8,973 bases of DNA from Candidatus Hydrogenedens terephthalaticus JGI OTU-1 (GCA_000493945.1 AWNW01000063.1:1-8973), one strand, 5' to 3'. Positions 1 through 6,494 are shown, numbered from the stretch's first letter. The notes: generated from the letters alone by a model not told the origin. Made by a program: numbers and translations.

Positions 1-95
1 CATTCTTCCAGAACCACCAGGCATGTTCAAATGTTGCTGTCATTCTTTTATATGTCAACACCTTTGCAGGATATAAAACTCTTTCCCAGACCTCT
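1..95. repeat. Left arm of perfect 95-bp inverted repeat
   Basis: Positions 1-95 are the exact reverse complement of 1265-1359 with no mismatch. Identity stops at 95/96 on the inner side and runs to the window edge on the outer side, so the true arm length is unknown. In this arm the sequence is the natural coding sequence of the CHAT-like gene (residues 263-293), continuous with the upstream reading frame. Confidence 0.95.
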
Positions 96-880
96 CGTTG
101 GGCACCACTTTTACATGCAGATAAATACACAAATTTCAAATTCTTATTGACTTCCATTTTTTGAACATCTTCAGGTTTAATTATTCCTTTGCGTGATAAC
201 ATACCTTCTTCCATTCCGTGAGAAGCAACAAACACGATTTCTGCGTTTTTGAGTGATTCTGCAAGACTGTCTTTATCAATAACCCTCAATGCTACCCCTC
301 CCTTTCCATAGACATAGCATCCTGTTGTAATTATACGGAGAAAACCTATATTAAAAATACACTGCGGAAGGTAATCAAGATTATCATACAAAACATAAAC
401 CTTGGGAACATTATCTCTCGGATATAATAAAAAATAAGCATATACATTTATTAAACATAAAAAAGACAATATCGTTATTAATAAGATATTTATAAGTTTT
501 GAAAATCCCAAAAGCCACTTATTTTTCATCCATAAAGCAATAAAAGGCAATAAACGGTCAGAACTCAACAAAGCACTTCCGAAGCCGAACAATAAAAAAA
601 CAACCCAGCATAAAAAGATTTTTCGTGTAATACTAATAAACCATAATTCAATATCCCAGTTCTGATAAAAATCTGGGAAATAAATAACAAGAAAGGACAA
701 TAAAAATATAAAGCCAGCAATTATTAATGAGATTAGAAATAGCCATGACCAAAGTATTATGGATTGTTTTATATGTGAATATAGGAAACTATTTCTCCTA
801 TTTGATGGGAAAATATCTAAAATAGGAGCAAAACCTAAATAACATATAGTTAATATAAAAATCCTAAATATGGTATTCAT
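1..880 (-). CDS. Membrane-anchored CHAT/caspase-like protein, C-terminus cut by window edge
   Basis: Reading leftward from ATG at 880, with in-frame TGA and TAA just upstream, this frame stays open for 293 codons to the window edge. Residues 4-24, 41-68, 87-107 and 127-153 are hydrophobic and probably make four membrane helices (the first may be a signal anchor). A soluble domain follows from about 155. It has the two hallmarks of the CHAT/caspase-like fold: a strand ending in FVASHG (His221) and a strand ending in VYLSACKSG (Cys256), 35 residues apart. These would be the catalytic His-Cys dyad. Such domains are proteases or protease-like effectors in known families; substrate and role here are unknown. 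An even helix count with the N-terminus inside would place the domain in the cytoplasm. Sequence at 1360-1397 on the plus strand supplies the likely missing end (APKVIQGEYKEE then stop), giving 305 residues. It is divergent to rpsT. Confidence is high that it is a gene and moderate for the fold. Confidence 0.7.
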   Translation of the reverse strand, partial: MNTIFRIFILTICYLGFAPILDIFPSNRRNSFLYSHIKQSIILWSWLFLISLIIAGFIFLLSFLVIYFPDFYQNWDIELWFISITRKIFLCWVVFLLFGFGSALLSSDRLLPFIALWMKNKWLLGFSKLINILLITILSFLCLINVYAYFLLYPRDNVPKVYVLYDNLDYLPQCIFNIGFLRIITTGCYVYGKGGVALRVIDKDSLAESLKNAEIVFVASHGMEEGMLSRKGIIKPEDVQKMEVNKNLKFVYLSACKSGAQREVWERVLYPAKVLTYKRMTATFEHAWWFWKN

Positions 881-1042
881 AAAATTTTATCAATATCGGT
901 CAGTAGTTCAAATATCAATTTTTGACTAATAATATCATATTTACAACTGCCTTCGTTCTTTGAAATAAATTTTCTTTTTTTGTTATAATGTATACTCAAA
1001 AAGTAAGACACATAACAACGAAAAGGAGTTTTGTTTTTACCG
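881..1042. promoter_or_regulatory. Divergent promoter region between the CHAT-like gene and rpsT
   Basis: This 162-bp AT-rich gap separates two divergently read genes. On the plus strand, TTGAAA at 960-965 and TATAAT at 984-989 with an 18-bp spacer form a good sigma-70-like promoter for rpsT, giving a leader of roughly 45 nt. AAGGAG at 1023-1028 is the rpsT ribosome binding site, a rather long 14 bp from ATG 1043. On the minus strand I see AT-rich candidates but no convincing promoter or strong Shine-Dalgarno sequence before ATG 880. Confidence 0.6.
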
Positions 1043-1312
1043 ATGGCAAACATTAAATCTCAAAAGAAACGCATCATTACAAACGAAAAAAGAAGAATGA
1101 AGAATGCGTCTATTCGTTCTGCAATGAAAACCATGATTAAAAAGGCATATCAAAGTTTAAATGCCAGTGATGAAAAACTTAGGGAAACAGCCATTAAAAA
1201 AGCCATTGCAATAATAGACCGTGCATGTTCCAAAGGGGTCATTCACAAAAATTCGGCAGCTCGCAGAGGTCTGGGAAAGAGTTTTATATCCTGCAAAGGT
1301 GTTGACATATAA
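1043..1312 (+). CDS. rpsT: 30S ribosomal protein S20 with its C-terminus replaced at a chimeric junction
   Basis: S20 binds 16S rRNA early in 30S assembly. The protein starts MANIKSQKKR, the canonical S20 opening, and continues with basic helical sequence to the family signature GVIHKNSAARR (residues 65-75). S20 normally continues with a basic tail (K/S/R/L-rich) for about 12-15 more residues. Here codons from 1268 on read GLGKSFISCKGVDI, which is not S20-like. It is the out-of-frame reading of the inverted copy of the CHAT-like gene that begins at 1265. Native sequence is therefore 1043-1264 (74 residues), perhaps including the AGA codon at 1265. The 89-residue total matches the family length only by chance. 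ATG 1043 is chosen over the in-frame TTG at 1031, which lies too close to the AAGGAG site at 1023-1028. The true 3' end lies outside this window or was lost. Confidence 0.9.
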   Translation: MANIKSQKKRIITNEKRRMKNASIRSAMKTMIKKAYQSLNASDEKLRETAIKKAIAIIDRACSKGVIHKNSAARRGLGKSFISCKGVDI

Positions 1313-1359
1313 AAGAATGACAGCAACATTTGAACATGCCTGGTGGTTCTGGAAGAATG
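1265..1359. repeat. Right arm of perfect 95-bp inverted repeat
   Basis: Exact reverse complement of 1-95. The inner boundary at 1264/1265 falls inside the rpsT coding sequence, right at the conserved SAARR motif. AGA at 1265-1267 could be either rpsT (second Arg of AARR) or the repeat, a possible 3-bp microhomology. Beyond 1359 the sequence continues smoothly as the tail of the CHAT-like gene. Confidence 0.95.
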
Positions 1360-1397
1360 CCCCGAAGGTGATACAAGGGGAATATAAGGAAGAGTAA
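1266..1397 (+). pseudogene. 3' end of the CHAT-like gene (second copy, opposite orientation)
   Basis: In the frame starting GAG 1266 this stretch encodes residues 263-305 of the CHAT-like protein. It begins with EVWERVLYPAKVL, repeats the left-edge sequence through FEHAWWFWKN, and then adds APKVIQGEYKEE and TAA at 1395-1397. There is no start or N-terminal part here. The stop lies 1 bp from the stop of the convergent aldolase gene (1399), the tight packing expected of a natural gene end. I read this as the original 3' end of the gene, and the 1-1264 block as flipped relative to it. Confidence 0.8.
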
Positions 1398-1398
1398 A

Positions 1399-2049
1399 TT
1401 AGGAATTAGGTGAGTGTAATTTCGGGATTAATTTTAAGTATTGTTCTTCTGATAAAATGTCAGGTTTATGAATTAAGTGTGCAAGAAACAGTATCTTGGC
1501 AGAATGTTCTACTCGTTCAAGGTAAGAATAGGCTTGACTTAAATCTTTTCCTACAGTAAGTACTCCATGTGATTTTAAAATAAGGGCATTGTGGTTGCGT
1601 ATCCATGGCTTTATAATTTCTGCCCCTTCTTTACTTCCCGGTGTTGCGTATTCTGTAGTTGGAACTTCCCCTAATGTCATTATAAGTTCCGGTAATATAG
1701 GTGTGCACATAGATATATCTACAAGAGATAATACGATGCTGTATGTAGGATGAGCGTGGACTACAGCAGAAATGTCTTTTCGTTCATCATAAGCCGATAG
1801 GTGTGTGTAAAATTCAGAAGAAACAGACCCTTTCCCTTCTAAAACTTCACATTGATTATTTGTAAGGATTATTTGTTTAGGGGTTAAATCTCCTTTACTC
1901 ACATTACTGGGAGTGCATAGAAACAAATTTTTATCTACTCGGATACTTATATTTCCATCAGTAGAGGAAATAAATCCGTTTTGATACATTCTTTTGCCGA
2001 TTTCGCATATAATCTTTTTATATTTATCATATCTGTTTTGTTTGGACAT
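1399..2049 (-). CDS. Class II aldolase/adducin family protein (sugar-phosphate aldolase-like)
   Basis: This is a zinc-dependent aldolase of the FucA/AraD fold, acting in the cytoplasm on a phosphorylated sugar or deoxysugar. The 216 residues fit the usual 200-230. Visible active-site elements are the phosphate-binding motif TDGNIS (30-35) with TPS (46-48) and SS (77-78), the catalytic Glu79 in SSEFYTH, and the zinc ligands His98 and His100 (VVHAHP) and His161 (KSHGVLTVG). All metal and phosphate positions known from L-fuculose-phosphate aldolase appear present, so it should be active. Fuculose-, rhamnulose- and methylthioribulose-related substrates cannot be told apart by eye. ATG 2049 is 2 bp after the stop of the preceding small gene with no clear Shine-Dalgarno site, suggesting translational coupling. 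It is the last gene of the ilvE operon. Confidence 0.9.
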   Translation of the reverse strand: MSKQNRYDKYKKIICEIGKRMYQNGFISSTDGNISIRVDKNLFLCTPSNVSKGDLTPKQIILTNNQCEVLEGKGSVSSEFYTHLSAYDERKDISAVVHAHPTYSIVLSLVDISMCTPILPELIMTLGEVPTTEYATPGSKEGAEIIKPWIRNHNALILKSHGVLTVGKDLSQAYSYLERVEHSAKILFLAHLIHKPDILSEEQYLKLIPKLHSPNS

Positions 2050-2051
2050 GG

Positions 2052-2345
2052 TTAATCTCGATTTTTAGAAGCAGGCTTATAAATAAAAGCCCAAATAATA
2101 AAACAAATTGCAAAGGTTAAAAATAAGTGGATTGAAATGACGATAACTAATTCAGAGCTTATTTTCCCCTTTAATAGGCTTAAATAACATTCCCATAGAG
2201 GAACTGAACGCACTTTTTCGCCATTTACTGTAATTTCTAATAAAGAAAAGGGTAAAGTGATAACTAAAAGCAAAAGGTAGTTGAACCAAAACCAATATAA
2301 AGATAGAATGCTTGAGATAATATGAAATAGAAAAGAGTTATTCAC
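2052..2345 (-). CDS. Small two-helix membrane protein of unknown function
   Basis: I do not recognise this 97-residue protein. It has two long hydrophobic segments, about 8-35 (rich in Phe, Trp, Leu) and 65-90, joined by a polar loop with NGEKVRSVPLWE, and ends in a short charged tail (KPASKNRD). The start is GTG at 2345, and GTGAATAA overlaps the ilvE stop by 8 bp. The next gene starts 2 bp after its stop. Those overlaps argue that it is a real, co-translated gene and not a chance frame. Both ends in the cytoplasm would be the simplest topology (inference). Nothing links it clearly to either neighbour's chemistry. Confidence 0.7.
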   Translation of the reverse strand: MNNSFLFHIISSILSLYWFWFNYLLLLVITLPFSLLEITVNGEKVRSVPLWECYLSLLKGKISSELVIVISIHLFLTFAICFIIWAFIYKPASKNRD

Positions 2346-3273
2346 AGGGAACTACTGTGCACCAATTAGAATATTTTTCGTTTTCACCTTGAACAACCTG
2401 AAAATATATTTCCTGTAATTTCTTTGTAATGGGACCGGGTTGCCCATCTCCAATAATTCTACGGTCCACAGAACGCACGGGTGCTACCTGGGCTCCTGTC
2501 CCGCAGAAGAAAATTTCATCGGCGACATAAAGTTCTGTTCGAGCAATAGGTCTTTCAATGACATTAAGTCCTAATTCTTTTTTTACCAGTTCAATTACAG
2601 TGTTTCGTGTAATTCCCACGAGAATACTTTCTGAACGGGGAGGAGTTATTAATTCTTCTTGATGCACTAAGAAAATATTCATGGCACTCCCTTCGACAAC
2701 CATTCCATTTTCGTTTAGGAAGATAGCCTCACTAAAACCTGCTTGTTTGGCTTCCGATGCGGCTAATGCTGAATTAATATAACTTCCTGTTGCTTTAACA
2801 CGACTTGGGATAGCATTATCTGCTAAACGCCGCCATGAAGATACACAAACATCCAGACCGGATGTTATATCGCAATAATCCCCTAATTTAATTACATAAC
2901 AACATAATTTACTTTCTATACCTTTTAACAAAGGACCTAATGATAATTCACTTTTATATATAATAGGTCGTATATATACTCCTTCCTTAAATCCACTCTT
3001 TTTTACAAGTTCTATGCAAATGTTCTCTATGTCTTCTGGTGTTTCGGGAATTTCCATGCTAAGAATGCGACAGTTCCTTATCAAACGGTCTACATGTTCT
3101 TTTAAACGGAAGATAAGAATTGCCTTTTTCTTTTCGGAATAATAACCACGAATTCCTTCAAACAAACCTGTTCCATAATTGAATGCATGTGTCATTATAC
3201 TGATTTTTGCGTCTTCAATAGGAACATAGGCTCCTTCAAAATATGCAAATTTTCCCGGAAACATTTGTGCCAT
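2338..3273 (-). CDS. ilvE: Branched-chain amino acid aminotransferase
   Basis: A PLP fold-type IV transaminase that interconverts Leu, Ile and Val with their 2-oxo acids using glutamate/2-oxoglutarate. Its 311 residues match the family. Key features are the N-terminal THAFNYGTGLFEGIRGY (28-44), the PLP-binding Lys160 in SRVKATGSY, the family signature with Glu194 in VVEGSAMNIF, and the cofactor phosphate loop GITRNTVIEL. The FEGIRGY motif favours BCAT over D-amino-acid transaminase or aminodeoxychorismate lyase. ATG 3273 has a strong AAGGAGT site (3281-3287) 7 bp upstream. It is the first gene of a three-gene minus-strand operon, and its 3' end overlaps the next gene by 8 bp. Its promoter probably lies inside the terminator of the upstream gene. 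Confidence 0.95.
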   Translation of the reverse strand: MAQMFPGKFAYFEGAYVPIEDAKISIMTHAFNYGTGLFEGIRGYYSEKKKAILIFRLKEHVDRLIRNCRILSMEIPETPEDIENICIELVKKSGFKEGVYIRPIIYKSELSLGPLLKGIESKLCCYVIKLGDYCDITSGLDVCVSSWRRLADNAIPSRVKATGSYINSALAASEAKQAGFSEAIFLNENGMVVEGSAMNIFLVHQEELITPPRSESILVGITRNTVIELVKKELGLNVIERPIARTELYVADEIFFCGTGAQVAPVRSVDRRIIGDGQPGPITKKLQEIYFQVVQGENEKYSNWCTVVPCE

Positions 3274-3289
3274 TGGATTTACTCCTTGT

Positions 3290-3335
3290 AAAAAAATAAA
3301 AAGAACTCAGTTCATTTTAATACAAACTGAGTTCT
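3290..3335 (-). terminator. Intrinsic terminator of the CBS-domain gene
   Basis: Read on the minus strand, AGAACTCAGTT (3335-3325), a 12-nt loop, and AACTGAGTTCT (3312-3302) form a perfect 11-bp stem. It is followed by TTTT, A and a run of seven T (3301-3290). It lies 30 bp after the stop of the CBS gene. The T-run ends only 2 bp before the ilvE Shine-Dalgarno sequence. Confidence 0.8.
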
Positions 3336-3343
3336 CTACTCAA
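3314..3343 (-). promoter_or_regulatory. Probable ilvE promoter nested in the terminator
   Basis: On the minus strand TTGAGT (3343-3338), an 18-bp spacer and TAAAAT (3319-3314) resemble a sigma-70 promoter. The -10 box lies in the terminator loop, so transcription would start near 3307, inside the second stem half. Such a transcript could not form the hairpin and would give a leader of about 35 nt before ATG 3273. Matched by eye only. Confidence 0.45.
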
Positions 3344-3364
3344 AAAGATAATCAAAAGTTATGG

Positions 3365-3901
3365 TTAAATTTTGTAGGAGTTGATTATCTCTTCTGCAAT
3401 CGGATCAGGTGTTATATCCGTATTGCCAATGATTACTCGATTTGAAGAAATGCGCCATTCCGGTTGATGAGCATTTTCATAATATATATCGTTTATTCTT
3501 CTTAATAATTCTTTGGATTCCGTTAAATCAGATTCTATTAAATCTCTCATAGAAAGCAAACCGATTACTTGTTTGTTTTCATCTACCATGATGAGATGCC
3601 GTACGCCATTCATAAACATCAACATTTTTGCTATTTTTATGTCCTCGTTTTCGTCCACATATATAAGTCGGGTGTTCATTATTTCTTTTATATATACATT
3701 TTTGGGGTCTAAGTTTTTATAGAGGACTTTTCGGACAATGTCTTTTTCAGAGATTATGCCGATTATGTTTCCTTCATCATTAGATACCATAGTAGCACTT
3801 ATATTGTGGTCGCAAAAGAACTTTACAGCGTCCTGTACCGTTTTATTTTGGTTGATGGGCAAGTGTGCCCTGAGTTTAATGCTATCTTTGAGTGGTGCCA
3901 T
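3365..3901 (-). CDS. Tandem CBS-domain protein
   Basis: This 178-residue soluble protein holds a Bateman pair: CBS1 at about 10-62 (ending GIISEKDIVRKV) and CBS2 at about 73-126 (IMNTRLIYV through GLLSMRDLIES). Tandem CBS domains bind adenosine nucleotides (AMP, ATP, SAM) and usually regulate a partner. No catalytic or transport domain is attached. The C-terminal 50 residues (ELLRRINDIYY then a polar tail with PEWRISSNRVIIG) are outside the CBS fold and may be the partner-binding part (inference). ATG 3901 is preceded by GAAAGGG at 3911-3917. The gene is divergent from the CoA-transferase and followed by its own terminator, so it is probably monocistronic. The partner cannot be named. Confidence 0.9.
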   Translation of the reverse strand: MAPLKDSIKLRAHLPINQNKTVQDAVKFFCDHNISATMVSNDEGNIIGIISEKDIVRKVLYKNLDPKNVYIKEIMNTRLIYVDENEDIKIAKMLMFMNGVRHLIMVDENKQVIGLLSMRDLIESDLTESKELLRRINDIYYENAHQPEWRISSNRVIIGNTDITPDPIAEEIINSYKI

Positions 3902-3938
3902 CGTTTTACCCTTTCTCGTTTTGTTTCATGTTTCTAAT

Positions 3939-4022
3939 TTGGTAAACAAATATAAATATTGATATATTCCTATTAGCAAGATTAAAGTTAAATTAAATGT
4001 TATTTATTAATTTTTAAGGAGG
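3939..4022 (+). promoter_or_regulatory. Candidate promoter and RBS of the CoA-transferase operon
   Basis: TTGGTA (3939-3944), an 18-bp spacer and TATATT (3963-3968) form a plausible promoter. A strong AAGGAGG at 4016-4022, 6 bp before ATG 4029, fixes the start. The background is very AT-rich, so the promoter boxes are tentative while the ribosome binding site is clear. Confidence 0.5.
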
Positions 4023-4028
4023 TTAAAT

Positions 4029-5582
4029 ATGGCAAAGGTAGTAACAGCAGATGAAGTAGTGAGACTTATCCCTGATGGTTCTTCGGTACTGATTGTTCCC
4101 ATGCCTTCAGAAGAGGTATACCCTGCGTTTGCTCGTGTATATCAAGAGACAGGGCATCCTAAAGATTTAACCGTAATATGGGCAGCAGGACTGGGCCCTT
4201 TAAGTGAAGAACCTAAGGGTATGAATCACTTTGCAGTGCCGGGTATGGTGAAAAGAATTATTGCGGGTCATTGCGGTTTAAACCATAAGGTTATGAAATT
4301 TATCGCGAGTAATCAGGTTGAAGCATATAATATTCCTCAAGGAGTTATGTGTGAATTATATCGTGAAATGGCTGGAGGAAGACCGGGACTTTTGACGACG
4401 GTAGGATTGGGAACCTTTGTTGACCCGAGATATGGCGGAGGAAAAGTTAATGAAAGGACAAAATCATGTGAAGACTTATCAGAGATAGTTACCATTGGCG
4501 GAAAAGAATATATACTATACCGTTCGCTTCCCTGTAATGTGGGTATTATTCGAGGTACAACAGCCGATCCCAATGGAAATATTACAGTGGAAAAAGAGGC
4601 GTTAGTAATGGAAATATTGGAAGGGGCAATGGCAGTAAAAAATAATGGTGGTTTTGTTATTGCACAAGTAGAAAGGCTAAGTGATGAGCCAGCCAGACCT
4701 TGTGATGTTCGTGTACCAGGTATTTTTGTGGACTATCTCGTAGTAGCACAGTCCCCAGAAGCACATCCTCAAACACTTTTTGTTCAATTTGACCCCTCTT
4801 TCTGTGGACATGTTCAGGCAAATCTTGAAGATGAATTGGAACCTATGCCATTAAATTTTGAAAAAGTAATTGCACGAAGGGCATTTATGGAACTCAAACC
4901 GAATATGGTAATAAATTTGGGTTTTGGTATCCCTACGGGTGTTGCAAAAGTAGCATTTGAGGAAGGAGTATTTAATGAACTTACTATGACTACAGAAATA
5001 GGTGTTATCGGAGGAGTTCCTGAATCAGGCAGAAATTTTGGTCCTGCAAAAAATCCGCATGCTTTCCTCTCCCAATCTGCAATGTTTGATTTTTATGATG
5101 GTGGTGGATTAGATATGACCTGCGTAGGAATGGCACAGGTAGATGTGGAAGGAAATATTAATGTTAGTAAAGTGGGTCCCATTGCAATAGGTCCCGGAGG
5201 TTTTATTAACTTAACACAATCCGCAAAGAAATTAGTTTTCTGTGGTGAGTTTACCGCAGTAGGAAGCAAAGTCGAAGTCAGCGATGGAAAAATAAATATT
5301 GTAAGTGAAGGAAAAGTGAAAAAGTTTATACAAAAGGTAGAGCAAATAACTTTTAGCGGTAAGTTTGCTATAAAAAATAATCGAGATGTTACTTATATAA
5401 CAGAGAGATGTGTGTTTAAACTTGTTCCTGAGGGGCTTATGTTAACAGAAATTGCACCCGGAGTTGATTTGGAAAAACATATTTTAAGTCAGATGGAATT
5501 TAAGCCTATTATTCCAGGTGAAATCAAAACGATGGATGCAAGATTGTTTCTCCCAGGACCGATGAATATAGAATTTAAATAG
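4029..5582 (+). CDS. Propionate/acetate CoA-transferase-like (type I CoA-transferase)
   Basis: It transfers CoA between a short-chain acyl-CoA and a free acid, for example acetate, propionate, lactate or butyrate. Alpha and beta domains are fused in one chain of 517 residues, the length of the Pct/YdiF subfamily. Residues 1-270 form the first domain, with a glycine-rich opening and VTIGGKEY. The second domain has NLGFGIPTG (296-304) followed by the catalytic Glu323 in MTTEIGVIGGVP, which forms the glutamyl-CoA thioester intermediate in this family. The position is close to that of the known Pct glutamate. No disabling change is visible. The exact acid pair cannot be read from sequence; acetoacetate transferases are alternatives. 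It lies first in a two-gene operon, 30 bp before the hydrolase gene. Confidence 0.9.
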   Translation: MAKVVTADEVVRLIPDGSSVLIVPMPSEEVYPAFARVYQETGHPKDLTVIWAAGLGPLSEEPKGMNHFAVPGMVKRIIAGHCGLNHKVMKFIASNQVEAYNIPQGVMCELYREMAGGRPGLLTTVGLGTFVDPRYGGGKVNERTKSCEDLSEIVTIGGKEYILYRSLPCNVGIIRGTTADPNGNITVEKEALVMEILEGAMAVKNNGGFVIAQVERLSDEPARPCDVRVPGIFVDYLVVAQSPEAHPQTLFVQFDPSFCGHVQANLEDELEPMPLNFEKVIARRAFMELKPNMVINLGFGIPTGVAKVAFEEGVFNELTMTTEIGVIGGVPESGRNFGPAKNPHAFLSQSAMFDFYDGGGLDMTCVGMAQVDVEGNINVSKVGPIAIGPGGFINLTQSAKKLVFCGEFTAVGSKVEVSDGKINIVSEGKVKKFIQKVEQITFSGKFAIKNNRDVTYITERCVFKLVPEGLMLTEIAPGVDLEKHILSQMEFKPIIPGEIKTMDARLFLPGPMNIEFK

Positions 5583-5612
5583 TTTTAGTTTATATCAGGG
5601 AAGTTTAAGAAT

Positions 5613-6461
5613 ATGCTTAAAGAGGGTTGTTTTGAAATAGACGGTGAGAAATTTTATCGCCGAACATGGATTTCAGAAATTACCCCCACGATAGCAAACA
5701 TAGTATTAATTCATGGCTATGGGGAACACTGTTCGAGATATGATTATGTGGCAGAACAAATGAATAAACAGGGAATAAATGTTTTTTCATTTGACCAACG
5801 GGGTTTTGGACATTCTCCCGGTAAAAGAGCATGGATAAATCGTTTTGAAGATTTGCTTTCTGATTTGGATATGTTTCTGAAGGCGATAGCAAAAGAATTA
5901 GAAGATCTTCCGCTGTTCTTTATGGGGCATAGTATGGGAGGAATGGTCCTCGCTCGTTATATGCAAACGAGAAAAGATACCCCGGTAGATGGGCTTATTT
6001 TCTCAAGTCCTTTCCTCGCTATAAATGATGATGTGCCAGAGTTTTTATTAAAACTATCCGGTATATTGGAAAAATTTTTACCGTGGCTCCCTGTATCGAA
6101 AGTGGATAATTCAGGATTGGCTAAGGATATTGAGGTTGTAAAAAGAGCCGATGAGGATCCATTAGGGTATCATGGGAGTGTCAAGGCTCATACAGGTTAT
6201 GTGTTTTATCAAATAATTAAGGAAATTCATGCTAATTTTAACTTAATTCATCATCCCGCAATTATAATACATGGGAAAAAAGATAAAATAGTTCCATTTT
6301 CGGGTAGTATTGCTTTGTATGAAGGAATTGCGTCGAAAGATAAAGAAATACATTTATTTGAAGAGGGCTATCATGAGATATGGAACGATTATGAAAAGGA
6401 CGAAATGATAGCAAAAGTTTATGAATGGATTAAGGAACGGGCACAAAACAAGAAAATATAA
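5613..6461 (+). CDS. Alpha/beta hydrolase, monoacylglycerol lipase-like
   Basis: A cytoplasmic serine hydrolase of the Hydrolase_4 / lysophospholipase-monoacylglycerol lipase type, which cleaves fatty-acyl esters. Of the 282 residues, IVLIHGYGEHCSRY (30-43) is the oxyanion strand, FDQRGFGHSPG (60-70) is the family-typical second motif, and GHSMGG (105-110) carries the nucleophile Ser107. Asp224 in GKKDKIVP and His254 in GYHEIWND complete the triad. The cap region (about 135-205) is hydrophobic, as expected for lipid substrates. No signal peptide is seen. ATG 5613 has an AGGGAAG-like site at 5597-5603. The close spacing to the CoA-transferase suggests co-transcription. One idea is that it releases acids from lipids or esters that the transferase then activates; this is inference, and the substrate is unproven. 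Confidence 0.9.
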   Translation: MLKEGCFEIDGEKFYRRTWISEITPTIANIVLIHGYGEHCSRYDYVAEQMNKQGINVFSFDQRGFGHSPGKRAWINRFEDLLSDLDMFLKAIAKELEDLPLFFMGHSMGGMVLARYMQTRKDTPVDGLIFSSPFLAINDDVPEFLLKLSGILEKFLPWLPVSKVDNSGLAKDIEVVKRADEDPLGYHGSVKAHTGYVFYQIIKEIHANFNLIHHPAIIIHGKKDKIVPFSGSIALYEGIASKDKEIHLFEEGYHEIWNDYEKDEMIAKVYEWIKERAQNKKI

Positions 6462-6494
6462 AATTTGTAGTATTTAATAATCTTTCTGAAATGG

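Noticed and set aside
1031..1042. TTG start of rpsT adding four residues (MFLP)
   Set aside because: It is only 2 bp from the AAGGAG site, and S20 proteins begin MANIKS, which starts at 1043.
1..1359. Phase-variable invertible segment controlled by the 95-bp repeats
   Set aside because: Inverting the segment could repair the CHAT-like gene, but rpsT would abut a repeat arm and stay broken in both orientations. No recombinase gene is visible. A junction artifact is simpler.
3274..3364. T-box or amino-acid leader riboswitch ahead of ilvE
   Set aside because: The gap is only 91 bp, with no T-box core sequence or leader peptide; the hairpin fits a plain terminator.
3513..3962. Two plus-strand frames opposite the CBS gene
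   Set aside because: They are antisense shadows of a clear CBS protein, with no family resemblance.
4337..4573. Minus-strand frame inside the CoA-transferase gene
   Set aside because: It lies within conserved coding sequence and has no ribosome site or recognisable product.
5680..5892. Minus-strand frame inside the hydrolase gene
   Set aside because: It is a shadow of the conserved oxyanion and nucleophile region on the other strand.
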